A DNA stretch of 16,814 nt from an uncultured Eubacteriales bacterium (GTDB taxonomy: Bacteria; Bacillota; Clostridia; Oscillospirales; Butyricicoccaceae), in NCBI GenBank assembly GCA_934636325.1, contig CAKUAK010000127.1, positions 1 through 16,814 of the forward strand, given 5' to 3'. The translations under genes were made by a program, and so were the position numbers. The stretch's first letter is position 1, and every line of letters begins with the position of its first letter. The notes below the pieces were generated by a model. It saw nothing but the letters and a program-made list of their open reading frames with translations. It made no database searches and was not told the DNA's origin. Positions 1-8,071 of this stretch are shown in pieces.

Positions 1-3000
1 GGCCAGGCCGTCGCGGTTATAAAGCAGCTCATGGATCTGCTCGGTCACGGCCGGATTGCGGAAGAAGGCCTGGATGAACTTGCCGCTTCCGTCGGGCTCG
101 TCGCCGCCGGAGAAGCCGCCGGGGATGATGAGCATCTGGCTCGACTTGAGGGCCTCAATCAGCTCGTTTGCCGATTCCTCCAGAGCCTGTGCCGACATGT
201 TGCGGATAAGGACTATCCTGCCCTTGCCGCCCGCCCTCTCGACGGCGCGGAGGGTATCATACTCGCAGTTGGTGCCGGGGAATACGGGGATGACAGCCTG
301 GGGCACGGCGACCTTGATGCGGGAGGCCTCGGGCCTTATCTTGCAGCTGTATGCCGGGACTTCCCTTGCCTGCTGCGACGTCTTTGTGGGATAAATGGCC
401 TCGAGAGTGCCTGTAAGGGCCTTTTTGACATCCTCAAGGGAAATATCCGCCGAGGGGAGTTTTATGCTCCTGCCGCCCGTATAGCCGACAAGGACACCCT
501 CGCACTCGTCATCAAGCTCGGCGATGATGCCGCCGAAGGAACCGCCGAAGAGCTTCTTTTCGTCAAAGCTCTCGTCGAGGATAAAGCCGATATCGTTGCC
601 GATGGCCATCTTGCATATGCCCTCGATGATGCCTCCGCCGGTCACCGACCATGCCGACAGGACCCGGCCGCTTTCGGTCAGCTTGTGGAAGCTCTTGAGG
701 AAATCAAGCACCTCGCCGATATCCTCGGGGCACTCGAAATAATAGACATGGCTGCCCTTTTCCTTGAACTCGGGCGAGAGCACCTTTCCGGCGCTCTGGG
801 TCGTGATGGCAAAGGAGATAAGGGTGGGAGGCACGTCTATATCGTTGAATGTACCGCTCATAGAGTCCTTGCCGCCGATAGCCGCCATTTTAAGGGCGTT
901 CTGGGCCTTGTATGCGCCCAGCAGCGCGGCAAAGGGCTTGCCCAGCCTTTCGGGGACGCGGTTGGGCTTTTCAAAGAACTCCTGAAGGCTGAGATATACG
1001 CCCTCGGGATCGCAGCCGGCGGCGACCAGCTTGGAGGCCGACGATACGACCGACTGGATGGCGCCGTGATAGGGGCTCTTCTCCATCAGATAGGGATCGA
1101 AGCCATAGGCCATGACCGAGGCCGTATTCGTCTGACCCTTGATAAGGGGCAGCTTGGCGGCCATTACCTGGGTCGGGGTCAGCTGGTTTTTGCCGCCGTA
1201 GGGCATGAGGACCGAAGCCGCGCCGATCGAACCGTCGAAGCGTGTTCCAAGGCCCTTCTGGAGGCAGAAGCGCTCGCTGCTCAGCAGATCGAGTATATTC
1301 TTCTCGACATTTCCGGCGGGCAGCTCTTCATCGGCGGCCGGCTGACGGCCGACCATGACATCGGCATGCTTTTCGGCGCCGTTGGAGTTTAAGAACTCGC
1401 GGGAGATATCGCAGATGATGCTGCCGCGCCAGGACATGCGAAGCCTCGGCTCTTCGGTGACATGGGCGACGACCGCCGTTTCAAGGTTCTCGGCGGCGGC
1501 CAGCGCGATGAATGCATCGACATTTTCGGGCGCGAGGACGACGGCCATTCTCTCCTGGGATTCGCTTATGGCCAGCTCTGTGCCGTCAAGGCCGTCGTAT
1601 TTCTTGGGCACCTTGTCAAGGTCGATCTCAAGGCCGTCGGCCAGCTCGCCGATAGCGACCGAAACGCCGCCCGCGCCGAAGTCGTTGCAGCGCTTGATCA
1701 TGCGCGTCGCCTCGCCGTTTCTGAAAAGACGCTGGATCTTGCGCTCTTCGGGGGCGTTGCCCTTCTGCACCTCTGCGCCGCAGGTCTCGAGGCTCTGGCT
1801 GCTGTGGCTCTTGGAAGAGCCGGTCGCGCCGCCGCAGCCGTCGCGGCCGGTCTTGCCGCCCAGAAGGACGATGATATCTCCGGGCTGCGGGACCTCGCGG
1901 ACGACATTCTCTTCGGGAGCCGCCGCGACGACAGCGCCTGTCTCAAGGCGCTTGGCCACATATCCGGGATGATAGAGTTCGGATACAAGGCCGGTCGAAA
2001 GGCCGATCTGGTTGCCGTAAGAGCTGTAGCCCTGGGCGGCCTTTCGGCAGATCGTCCTCTGGGGCAGCTTGCCCTCAAGGGTCTGGTCAAGCGGCAGGTT
2101 GGGGTCGGCAGCGCCGGTGACCCTCATGGCCTGATAGACATATGCGCGTCCCGACAGGGGATCGCGGATGGCGCCGCCCAGGCATGTGGCCGCGCCGCCG
2201 AAGGGCTCTATCTCGGTGGGGTGGTTATGGGTCTCGTTTTTATACATGAGCAGCCAGGGCTGTTCCTCGCCGTCGACATCGGCGGTGATCTTTATCGAGC
2301 AGGCGTTGATCTCTTCGCTCTCGTCGAGGTTTTTGAGGATTCCCTGTTTTTTAAGTACCTTTGTCCCCGCGGTGGCGATATCCATAAGGGTGACGGGGCG
2401 CTGCTCGGCCGCTTCGCCGTAAACAAAACGGCGTCCGGCAAGATATTCGTCATAGGCCGCCCTGACGTCGTCATCCTCTATGGTGATATTGTCGAGGCGG
2501 GTCTGAAATGTGGTGTGACGGCAGTGATCCGACCAGTATGTGTCGATCATCCTGAGCTCTGTCATGGTCGGCGCGCGGCCCTCGGAGCGAAAATAATCGC
2601 GGAGGAAGGCCAGATCGGCGCTGTCCATGGCAAGGCCATAATGCGCGATATATGCGTCAAGGTCGCTCTCCGACATGAGGTCGTCCAGCACCTTTACATT
2701 CTCGGGATGGGGATATGTCTCGTCGAGGCTCTCGGGCTTGTCGGCCGAGGCCTCACGGCTCTCGACGGGGTTTATAAGGCTGTGGGCTATCTTCTTTTTA
2801 TCCTCGTCGGAAAGCTCGCCGTTAAAGACATACACGACGGCGTTTTTGACCAGCGGGCGCTCTCCCCTTGTCATAAGGGCGATGCACTGGCGGCAGGAAT
2901 CGGCGCGCATATCGAACTGGCCGGGCAGGGCCTCGACTATAAGCTGCCAATCTCCGCCGAAGGGCATCGTCTCGTGATAGACGTTATCGCAGGCAGGCTC

Positions 3001-3189
3001 TGAAAAGACACCCTGACAGGCCAGATGATATGTGGCCTCGTCGATGCCCTGGCAGTCATAGCGGTTGAGTATCCTGACCTGACGCAGGCCCTTTATGCCC
3101 TCTTCGCCCGAAAGGCGGGCAAGAAGTCCCTTTGCCTCGGTGTCATAGCCGGGGCGCTTTTCTGTATAGCATCTGAAAACCTTTGCCAT
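1..3189 (-). CDS. purL: Phosphoribosylformylglycinamidine synthase, single-chain PurL (3' end beyond window)
   Basis: Converts FGAR, ATP and glutamine to FGAM, the fourth step of de novo purine synthesis, in the cytoplasm. An uninterrupted minus-strand frame of 1063 codons runs off the left edge. Visible parts: an N-terminal PurS-like/linker region starting MAKVFRCYTEKRPG, the synthetase signature HNHPTEIEPFGG at about residues 321-332, a GGKTGRDGCGGATGS segment near 443-458, a second AIRS-like half with GGKDSMSGTFND near 770-782, and the start of the class I glutaminase domain at IPVFPGTNCE (967-976). The family is usually about 1,200-1,300 residues, so roughly the last 200 are missing. The reading stops at RDGLA; by family homology the glutaminase cysteine (LGICNGFQ) should lie a few codons past the edge. 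The start is the ATG at 3187-3189, preceded by AGGGAGG inside the end of purD; the purD stop is 1 nt upstream. It is the last operon gene visible. Confidence 0.97.
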   Translation of the reverse strand, partial: MAKVFRCYTEKRPGYDTEAKGLLARLSGEEGIKGLRQVRILNRYDCQGIDEATYHLACQGVFSEPACDNVYHETMPFGGDWQLIVEALPGQFDMRADSCRQCIALMTRGERPLVKNAVVYVFNGELSDEDKKKIAHSLINPVESREASADKPESLDETYPHPENVKVLDDLMSESDLDAYIAHYGLAMDSADLAFLRDYFRSEGRAPTMTELRMIDTYWSDHCRHTTFQTRLDNITIEDDDVRAAYDEYLAGRRFVYGEAAEQRPVTLMDIATAGTKVLKKQGILKNLDESEEINACSIKITADVDGEEQPWLLMYKNETHNHPTEIEPFGGAATCLGGAIRDPLSGRAYVYQAMRVTGAADPNLPLDQTLEGKLPQRTICRKAAQGYSSYGNQIGLSTGLVSELYHPGYVAKRLETGAVVAAAPEENVVREVPQPGDIIVLLGGKTGRDGCGGATGSSKSHSSQSLETCGAEVQKGNAPEERKIQRLFRNGEATRMIKRCNDFGAGGVSVAIGELADGLEIDLDKVPKKYDGLDGTELAISESQERMAVVLAPENVDAFIALAAAENLETAVVAHVTEEPRLRMSWRGSIICDISREFLNSNGAEKHADVMVGRQPAADEELPAGNVEKNILDLLSSERFCLQKGLGTRFDGSIGAASVLMPYGGKNQLTPTQVMAAKLPLIKGQTNTASVMAYGFDPYLMEKSPYHGAIQSVVSSASKLVAAGCDPEGVYLSLQEFFEKPNRVPERLGKPFAALLGAYKAQNALKMAAIGGKDSMSGTFNDIDVPPTLISFAITTQSAGKVLSPEFKEKGSHVYYFECPEDIGEVLDFLKSFHKLTESGRVLSAWSVTGGGIIEGICKMAIGNDIGFILDESFDEKKLFGGSFGGIIAELDDECEGVLVGYTGGRSIKLPSADISLEDVKKALTGTLEAIYPTKTSQQAREVPAYSCKIRPEASRIKVAVPQAVIPVFPGTNCEYDTLRAVERAGGKGRIVLIRNMSAQALEESANELIEALKSSQMLIIPGGFSGGDEPDGSGKFIQAFFRNPAVTEQIHELLYNRDGLA

Positions 3190-3190
3190 A

Positions 3191-4459
3191 TTAGTCCTCC
3201 CTTGTCATGGCGGCGTCCTTGCTGCCGATATCCTTGCGGTAAAACGCGCCGTCAAACTTGATGGCCTCGACCCCGCGATAGCAATTTCTCAGGGCCTGAC
3301 GCAGGCTGCGTCCCAGCGATGAAACGCAGAGCACGCGTCCGCCGGAGGTCACATATGTGCCGTCGGGGCGGCGCTGTGTTCCGGCATGGTATACCGTGCC
3401 GTATTTCTCGGCCTCTTCAAGGCCGGTTATCTGCTTTCCCTTTTCGTAAGCCGAGGGGTATCCGCCACTGGACATGACGACACAGGCCGAATAGTTATCG
3501 AGGAACTTGACCTTTGCGCGGTCGAGCTTGCCCGAACGGACGGCAATCATTATATTGAGCAGATCGGAATTGAGCAGCGGCAGCACGGCCTGTGTCTCGG
3601 GGTCGCCGAAGCGCGAGTTATACTCGATGACCTTCGGGCCGTCGTCGGTCAGCATAAGGCTGAAATACAAAACTCCCTTGAAGGGCGCGCCTTCTTTGGC
3701 CATGCCCTCGATGGTAGGGATGAATATCTCGTGCATGCAGCGGCTGGCGATCTGGGGCGTATAGGCTGACACGGGCGAGAACGCGCCCATGCCGCCGGTA
3801 TTGGGCCCCTTGTCTCCGTCATAGGCGCGCTTGTGGTCCTGAGCCGCCGGCATGGGAACAATGGTCTTTCCGTCGGTGAAGCAAAGGACAGAGACCTCGG
3901 GCCCTGCCAGCATTTCTTCGAACAGAACAGCCTGGTCGCTCTTGCCGTAGCAAAGCTGCGCCTGGGCGGCGACAGCCTCTTCGCGGGTCAGTGCAACGAC
4001 GACCCCCTTGCCCTGGGCCAGCCCGTCGGCCTTTACGACGACCGGGACCGGGCACTTCTTGGCATAGGCCTTGGCCGCCTTGGCGTCCTCGCAGAGGTGG
4101 TACTCGGCCGTGGGTATCCTGTATTTCTTCATGAATTCTTTGGCGTAATTCTTTGACCATTCCAGCTTGGCAGCCGCACGTGTCGGGCCGAAGCAGGCTA
4201 TGTCGTTTTCCTCAAGCAGATCGACCATGCCGAGGGCCAGAGGATCGTCGGGTGTGACGACGACAAAATCTGGATGCTTTTCCAGGCAGAAGGCCAGTAT
4301 TCCCTCCAGATCGGTCGCCTCGATGTCGACATTTTCGCAGAAAGAAGCCGTACCCCCGTTGCCCGGCGCCACCCATATCTTTTCGACAGCGACGTTGCGC
4401 ATGATGGCCTTTGCCACGGCATGCTCTCTCCCGCCTCCGCCAATTATCAGTATCTTCAT
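3191..4459 (-). CDS. purD: Phosphoribosylamine-glycine ligase (GAR synthetase)
   Basis: Ligates glycine to 5-phosphoribosylamine using ATP, the second step of purine synthesis. The 422-residue protein has the normal family length and is an ATP-grasp enzyme. Visible are the N-terminal KILIIGGGGREHA motif (residues 2-13), PGNGG (32-36), the ATP-grasp segment KADGLAQGKG (143-152), the PurD signature DHKRAYDGDKGPNTGGMG (208-225) and the metal/ATP site NSRFGDPETQ (281-290). The frame is open for 20 more codons upstream (to 4519), but that part has no family similarity and reaches into the upstream gene. The ATG at 4457-4459 sits directly before the KILIIGG start and has GGAG about 10 nt upstream, so I chose it. 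It lies 26 nt after the AICAR transformylase gene and 1 nt before purL, inside the pur operon. Confidence 0.97.
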   Translation of the reverse strand: MKILIIGGGGREHAVAKAIMRNVAVEKIWVAPGNGGTASFCENVDIEATDLEGILAFCLEKHPDFVVVTPDDPLALGMVDLLEENDIACFGPTRAAAKLEWSKNYAKEFMKKYRIPTAEYHLCEDAKAAKAYAKKCPVPVVVKADGLAQGKGVVVALTREEAVAAQAQLCYGKSDQAVLFEEMLAGPEVSVLCFTDGKTIVPMPAAQDHKRAYDGDKGPNTGGMGAFSPVSAYTPQIASRCMHEIFIPTIEGMAKEGAPFKGVLYFSLMLTDDGPKVIEYNSRFGDPETQAVLPLLNSDLLNIMIAVRSGKLDRAKVKFLDNYSACVVMSSGGYPSAYEKGKQITGLEEAEKYGTVYHAGTQRRPDGTYVTSGGRVLCVSSLGRSLRQALRNCYRGVEAIKFDGAFYRKDIGSKDAAMTRED

Positions 4460-4485
4460 CTTTTCACGCTCCGTAAGCCGCGGTA

Positions 4486-5658
4486 TTAATGATGGAACAG
4501 GCGGATGCCCGTAAAGCACATCACCATGCCGTATTTATCGGCCGTTTCAATGACGTTGTCGTCCCTTATCGAGCCACCGGGCTGAGCCACATAGCATACT
4601 CCCGACTTGCGCGCCCTCTCGATGTTGTCTCCAAAGGGGAAGAAGGCGTCCGAGCCGACGGTGACGCCGGTATTTTTTGCAATCCATTCCTTCTTCATTT
4701 CGGCCGTCAACACAGGCGGCTTGACCTTAAAGGTATTCTGCCATACTCCGTCGGCAAGGATATCCTCGTATTCATCCGAAATATAAATATCGATGGCATT
4801 GTCCCTGTCGGGTCTTTTTACCCTATCGACAAATTGAAGATCGAGAACATAGGGATGCTGGCGCAGATACCAGTTGTCGGCCTTGCTTCCGGCAAGACGT
4901 GTACAATGTATGCGGGACTGCTGCCCTGCGCCGACTCCGATGGTCTGCCCATCCTTGACATAACAGACCGAGTTAGACTGGGTATATTTTAGGGTTATGA
5001 GAGCGGTCAGCATATCAAGCTTTGCCTGTTCGGGCAATTCTTTGTTTTTTGTGACGATATTACCCAGCATCTCTTCGGTTATTTTGAGATCGTTATACCC
5101 CTGTTCGAAGGTTATGCCGAAAATGTTGCGGCGCTCGACGGGTGAGGGGGCATAATCGGGATTGATGCGGACAACATTATACCCGCCTTTGCGCTTGTTT
5201 TTCAGGATCTCCAGTGCGGCGTCGGTATACCCCGGGGCGATGACGCCGTCGGAGACCTCTCGGGAGATAAGGCGCGCCGTATCCTCGTCACATATGTCGG
5301 ACAGCGCCGCCCAATCGCCGTAGGAGCAAAGACGGTCGGCCCCCCTTGCACGGGCATAGGCATTGGCCAGCGGAGAAAGGCCGTCCGGAACGAAATAGAT
5401 GGCTCTCTCGACATCGCTCAGCCTCTCTTTTCCCAGCGCCGCGCCTGCGGGGCTGACATGCTTGAAGGAGGCGGCAGCAGGCAGGCCTGTGGCCTCCTTG
5501 AGGGCCTTTACCAGCTGCCAGCTGTTGAGCGCATCCATAAAGTTTATATATCCGGGGCGTCCCGACAGCACCTCGATGGGAAGCTCTCCGCATTCCATGA
5601 AGATCCTCGAGGGCTTCTGATTGGGGTTGCACCCGTATTTGAGTTCAAGCTCTTTCAT
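4486..5658 (-). CDS. purH: Standalone AICAR transformylase (PurH C-terminal half, 'PurV' type)
   Basis: Transfers a formyl group from 10-formyl-THF to AICAR, giving FAICAR, the ninth step of the pathway. The protein has 390 residues against about 510-530 for bifunctional PurH. It starts directly with MKELELKYGCNPNQKPS, which corresponds to the start of the transformylase half, so the N-terminal MGS-like IMP cyclohydrolase domain is absent. The catalytic Lys-His pair is visible in SFKHVSPAGAA (K66, H67), and YINFMDALNSWQLVKAL (38-54) is typical of the family. The start ATG at 5656-5658 has GGAG 6 nt upstream. The neighbouring gene encodes a PurO-type cyclohydrolase, which supplies the missing activity, so the short length is a real architecture and not a truncation. 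It lies 10 nt downstream of purO. Confidence 0.93.
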   Translation of the reverse strand: MKELELKYGCNPNQKPSRIFMECGELPIEVLSGRPGYINFMDALNSWQLVKALKEATGLPAAASFKHVSPAGAALGKERLSDVERAIYFVPDGLSPLANAYARARGADRLCSYGDWAALSDICDEDTARLISREVSDGVIAPGYTDAALEILKNKRKGGYNVVRINPDYAPSPVERRNIFGITFEQGYNDLKITEEMLGNIVTKNKELPEQAKLDMLTALITLKYTQSNSVCYVKDGQTIGVGAGQQSRIHCTRLAGSKADNWYLRQHPYVLDLQFVDRVKRPDRDNAIDIYISDEYEDILADGVWQNTFKVKPPVLTAEMKKEWIAKNTGVTVGSDAFFPFGDNIERARKSGVCYVAQPGGSIRDDNVIETADKYGMVMCFTGIRLFHH

Positions 5659-5668
5659 TATGATCTCC

Positions 5669-6373
5669 TTAGTGATTCTTGTTGACTATGACGGTCTCTT
5701 CCTTGCCGGTCTCAAGCTCTATCGTGCGGACGAAAAGCGAGACCTTGTTATCCCCGTCGAGGCTCTGCCAGACATTTTCGGCGATATCGGAGCATCCGCC
5801 CTCGATCATGACCGGCCTCGGCTCGCCCTCGAAAGACGGGGGGGTAGGCAAATTCTCTTGATATGTGTGGATAAAATGACCCATGCCGGGCTTGGGCAGA
5901 TCATACTCGTAGAAGAAACGGCTATTGCAGTCGGGATCTCCGCCGCAGCTCTTGAGTATCGACAGGACATAAGAGCCGTTGGGCATGACCATGCCCGAAA
6001 TCCTCGGAGTATAGATCGGAGGATCGGGTTCGAAGCAGCGTGTGCGCAGTGCATCGATATATGTCTTTCCTTCAAGAAGGGCGTCGCGAATGGTGTCGGT
6101 CTGATCTCCGTTGGTGACGACCGTGATATCGCCGACCCTCCTGACCGGGTGATAGATGACCAACGATGGGTCGGTCAGCTTGGAGGGATCAAAGGCCTTT
6201 GTGCGTATGCCGTCCTCTGTCTCTTCGAAAATGCGGTTGCGGCTGTTCTCGCTGCGGCCCATGATAAAATAGATGATAACGGCACGTTTTCCGTCAACGG
6301 TCCGTCCGATGGTGATTCCGCGGCCGGGATATGAATTATTTTTCAGATGCTCTTCAATCTTCAAAGCCTGCAT
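5669..6373 (-). CDS. purO: IMP cyclohydrolase, PurO type
   Basis: Predicted to close FAICAR to IMP, the last step of the pathway. The 234-residue protein matches what I know of the PurO-type IMP cyclohydrolases first described in methanogens (about 200 residues), a fold unrelated to the MGS-like domain of PurH. Recognisable segments are YPGRGI (15-20), FIMGRSENSRNRIF (36-49) and TNGDQTDTI (87-95). Its position directly before a transformylase that lacks a cyclohydrolase domain supports the call strongly. The start is the ATG at 6371-6373, with TAGGAG about 6 nt upstream and the purN stop 9 nt away. There is no transmembrane segment or signal peptide. A member of the family with another nucleotide-related activity cannot be excluded from sequence alone, but the context makes this unlikely. 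Confidence 0.9.
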   Translation of the reverse strand: MQALKIEEHLKNNSYPGRGITIGRTVDGKRAVIIYFIMGRSENSRNRIFEETEDGIRTKAFDPSKLTDPSLVIYHPVRRVGDITVVTNGDQTDTIRDALLEGKTYIDALRTRCFEPDPPIYTPRISGMVMPNGSYVLSILKSCGGDPDCNSRFFYEYDLPKPGMGHFIHTYQENLPTPPSFEGEPRPVMIEGGCSDIAENVWQSLDGDNKVSLFVRTIELETGKEETVIVNKNH

Positions 6374-6382
6374 ATTACTCTC

Positions 6383-7018
6383 CTAATCTGTAATTTCGGG
6401 CAGGAGGCGCACAACGCCCCCTTCTGTTTTCAGCCGTCCCTTGCAGAACATGGCCACAGCCCGCGGCAGCAAGACATGCTCGGCCTGCTCCATGACCCGC
6501 TTCTGAAGTATTTCGGGCGTATCGTCCGGCTCTATCTCAACTGCCTTCTGGAAGATTATCGGCCCGCCGTCGGTGACGGCGTCGACAAAGTGCACGGTGG
6601 CTCCCGTCACCTTGACCCCCCTTGCCAGTGCGGCCTCGTGGACATGGAGCCCATACATGCCAGCACCGCAGAAGGAGGGGATGAGCGACGGATGGATGTT
6701 TATTATCCGGCCGCTGTATTTCTTGCAGAACTCGGCGCTGAATATCTTGAGATACCCGGCAAGGACGATGAGATCGGGTCGAACCTCGGCTTCCAGCAGC
6801 TCGTCTATCCTGCGGCTGTATTCCTCGGGCGAAAAGCCGCGTCCCGGGACGTAATATCCCTTGATCCCGGCCTTTTCAGCCCTGACGAGGGCGTAGGCGT
6901 CCTTTCTCGAGGAGATGACGGCGGCTATCTCGCCGCCAAGCTCTCCCCTGTCACGGCAGTCTATAAGCGCCTGGAGGTTGGTCCCTCCTCCCGACACAAA
7001 AACCGCTATTTTCAGCAT
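6383..7018 (-). CDS. purN: Phosphoribosylglycinamide formyltransferase (GAR transformylase)
   Basis: Formylates GAR with 10-formyl-THF, the third step of purine synthesis. The 211 residues match the usual PurN length. It begins with the VSGGGTNLQALID segment (8-20) that binds the GAR phosphate. The catalytic residues equivalent to E. coli Asn106, His108 and Asp144 appear as N107 and H109 in IINIHPSLIPSF and D150 in VTDGGPIIFQ. The ATG (7016-7018) lies inside the last codons of purM, giving a 7-nt overlap (ATGCTGA) that indicates translational coupling. Nothing in the sequence suggests loss of function. Confidence 0.97.
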   Translation of the reverse strand: MLKIAVFVSGGGTNLQALIDCRDRGELGGEIAAVISSRKDAYALVRAEKAGIKGYYVPGRGFSPEEYSRRIDELLEAEVRPDLIVLAGYLKIFSAEFCKKYSGRIINIHPSLIPSFCGAGMYGLHVHEAALARGVKVTGATVHFVDAVTDGGPIIFQKAVEIEPDDTPEILQKRVMEQAEHVLLPRAVAMFCKGRLKTEGGVVRLLPEITD

Positions 7019-8052
7019 AACTCCACCTTTTCGCCGCCGCTGACTATCTCGCCGAGGACATAGGCGTCACAGCCGGAAGTGCGAAGGGTCTCGATTGCTT
7101 TGTCGGCCGTATCTGCCGACGCCACCATCGTCATGCCAACACCCATGTTGTATGTGTTGAACATATCCCTTTCGGGTATGTCGCCCTGGGCCTGGAGCAT
7201 GTGGAAAATGGGGGGAATATCAATGGCCGTTTTATTGATCTTTGCGCACAGGCCGTCGGGTATCGACCTGGGTATATTTTCATAGAAGCCGCCGCCGGTG
7301 ATATGGCTTATTCCCTTGATATCTGCGGCGGCGATGGCGGCCAACGCCGGCTTTACATATATGACCGTGGGGGTCAGAAGGGCCTCGCCCAGGGTCATGC
7401 CGAGGTCGGCGCAGTAGAGGCCTAAATCGGCATGCTCGACGTCAAAGACCTTGCGTACCAGCGAATATCCGTTGGAGTGGATACCCGAAGAAGGCATGGC
7501 GATTATGATGTCTCCCGGCTTCATCCTGCTGTTGTCGAGCACCTTCGAGCGGTCGACGATACCGACCGAAAAGCCGGCCAGATCGTAATCATCGGCAGCC
7601 ATCGTTCCCGGATGCTCGGCGGTCTCTCCGCCGATAAGGGCGCATCCGGCCTGGACACAGCCCTCTGCCACGCCGGAGACCAGCGAGGCTACCTTTTCAG
7701 GCACGTTCTTTCCTATGGCGATATAGTCAAGGAAGATTATCGGGCGCGCACCGCAGCAGATGATATCGTTGACGCACATGGCGACGCAGTCGATGCCGAC
7801 CGTATCATGCTTGTCCATCAGCTGGGCTATGCGCTGCTTTGTGCCAACGCCGTCGGTGCCCGACACCAGCACAGGCTGGCTCATCCCGGTAAGATCGGGG
7901 GCGAACAGACCGCCGAAGCCGCCTATATCTGATACAACGCCGGGAATAAAGGTGCGCTCGATGTGCTTTTTCATGAGCTTTACGCCCTCGTATCCGGCCT
8001 CGATGTCGACTCCGGCCCTGGCGTAGCTCTCGCTGTGGCTTTTATAGCTCAT
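7012..8052 (-). CDS. purM: Phosphoribosylformylglycinamidine cyclo-ligase (AIR synthetase)
   Basis: Closes FGAM to AIR with ATP, the fifth step. The protein has 346 residues, the standard length, and belongs to the PurM/AIRS superfamily that also forms the core of PurL. Motifs seen are the N-terminal YARAGVDIEAG (10-20), the ATP-site signature VSGTDGVGTK (63-72), GIDCVAMCVNDI (86-97) and GGETAEHPGTM (141-151). The start is the ATG at 8050-8052, with AAAGGGAT upstream. The purF-like stop is 19 nt upstream and the 3' end overlaps purN by 7 nt. Confidence 0.97.
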   Translation of the reverse strand: MSYKSHSESYARAGVDIEAGYEGVKLMKKHIERTFIPGVVSDIGGFGGLFAPDLTGMSQPVLVSGTDGVGTKQRIAQLMDKHDTVGIDCVAMCVNDIICCGARPIIFLDYIAIGKNVPEKVASLVSGVAEGCVQAGCALIGGETAEHPGTMAADDYDLAGFSVGIVDRSKVLDNSRMKPGDIIIAMPSSGIHSNGYSLVRKVFDVEHADLGLYCADLGMTLGEALLTPTVIYVKPALAAIAAADIKGISHITGGGFYENIPRSIPDGLCAKINKTAIDIPPIFHMLQAQGDIPERDMFNTYNMGVGMTMVASADTADKAIETLRTSGCDAYVLGEIVSGGEKVELC

Positions 8053-8071
8053 TATGTTTAATCCCTTTCAG

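Noticed and set aside
31..1392. A 453-codon plus-strand open frame, and another at 1462-3003, opposite purL
   Set aside because: They are antisense shadows of the purL reading frame caused by the GC-rich codon bias; the minus strand carries clear PurL motifs throughout.
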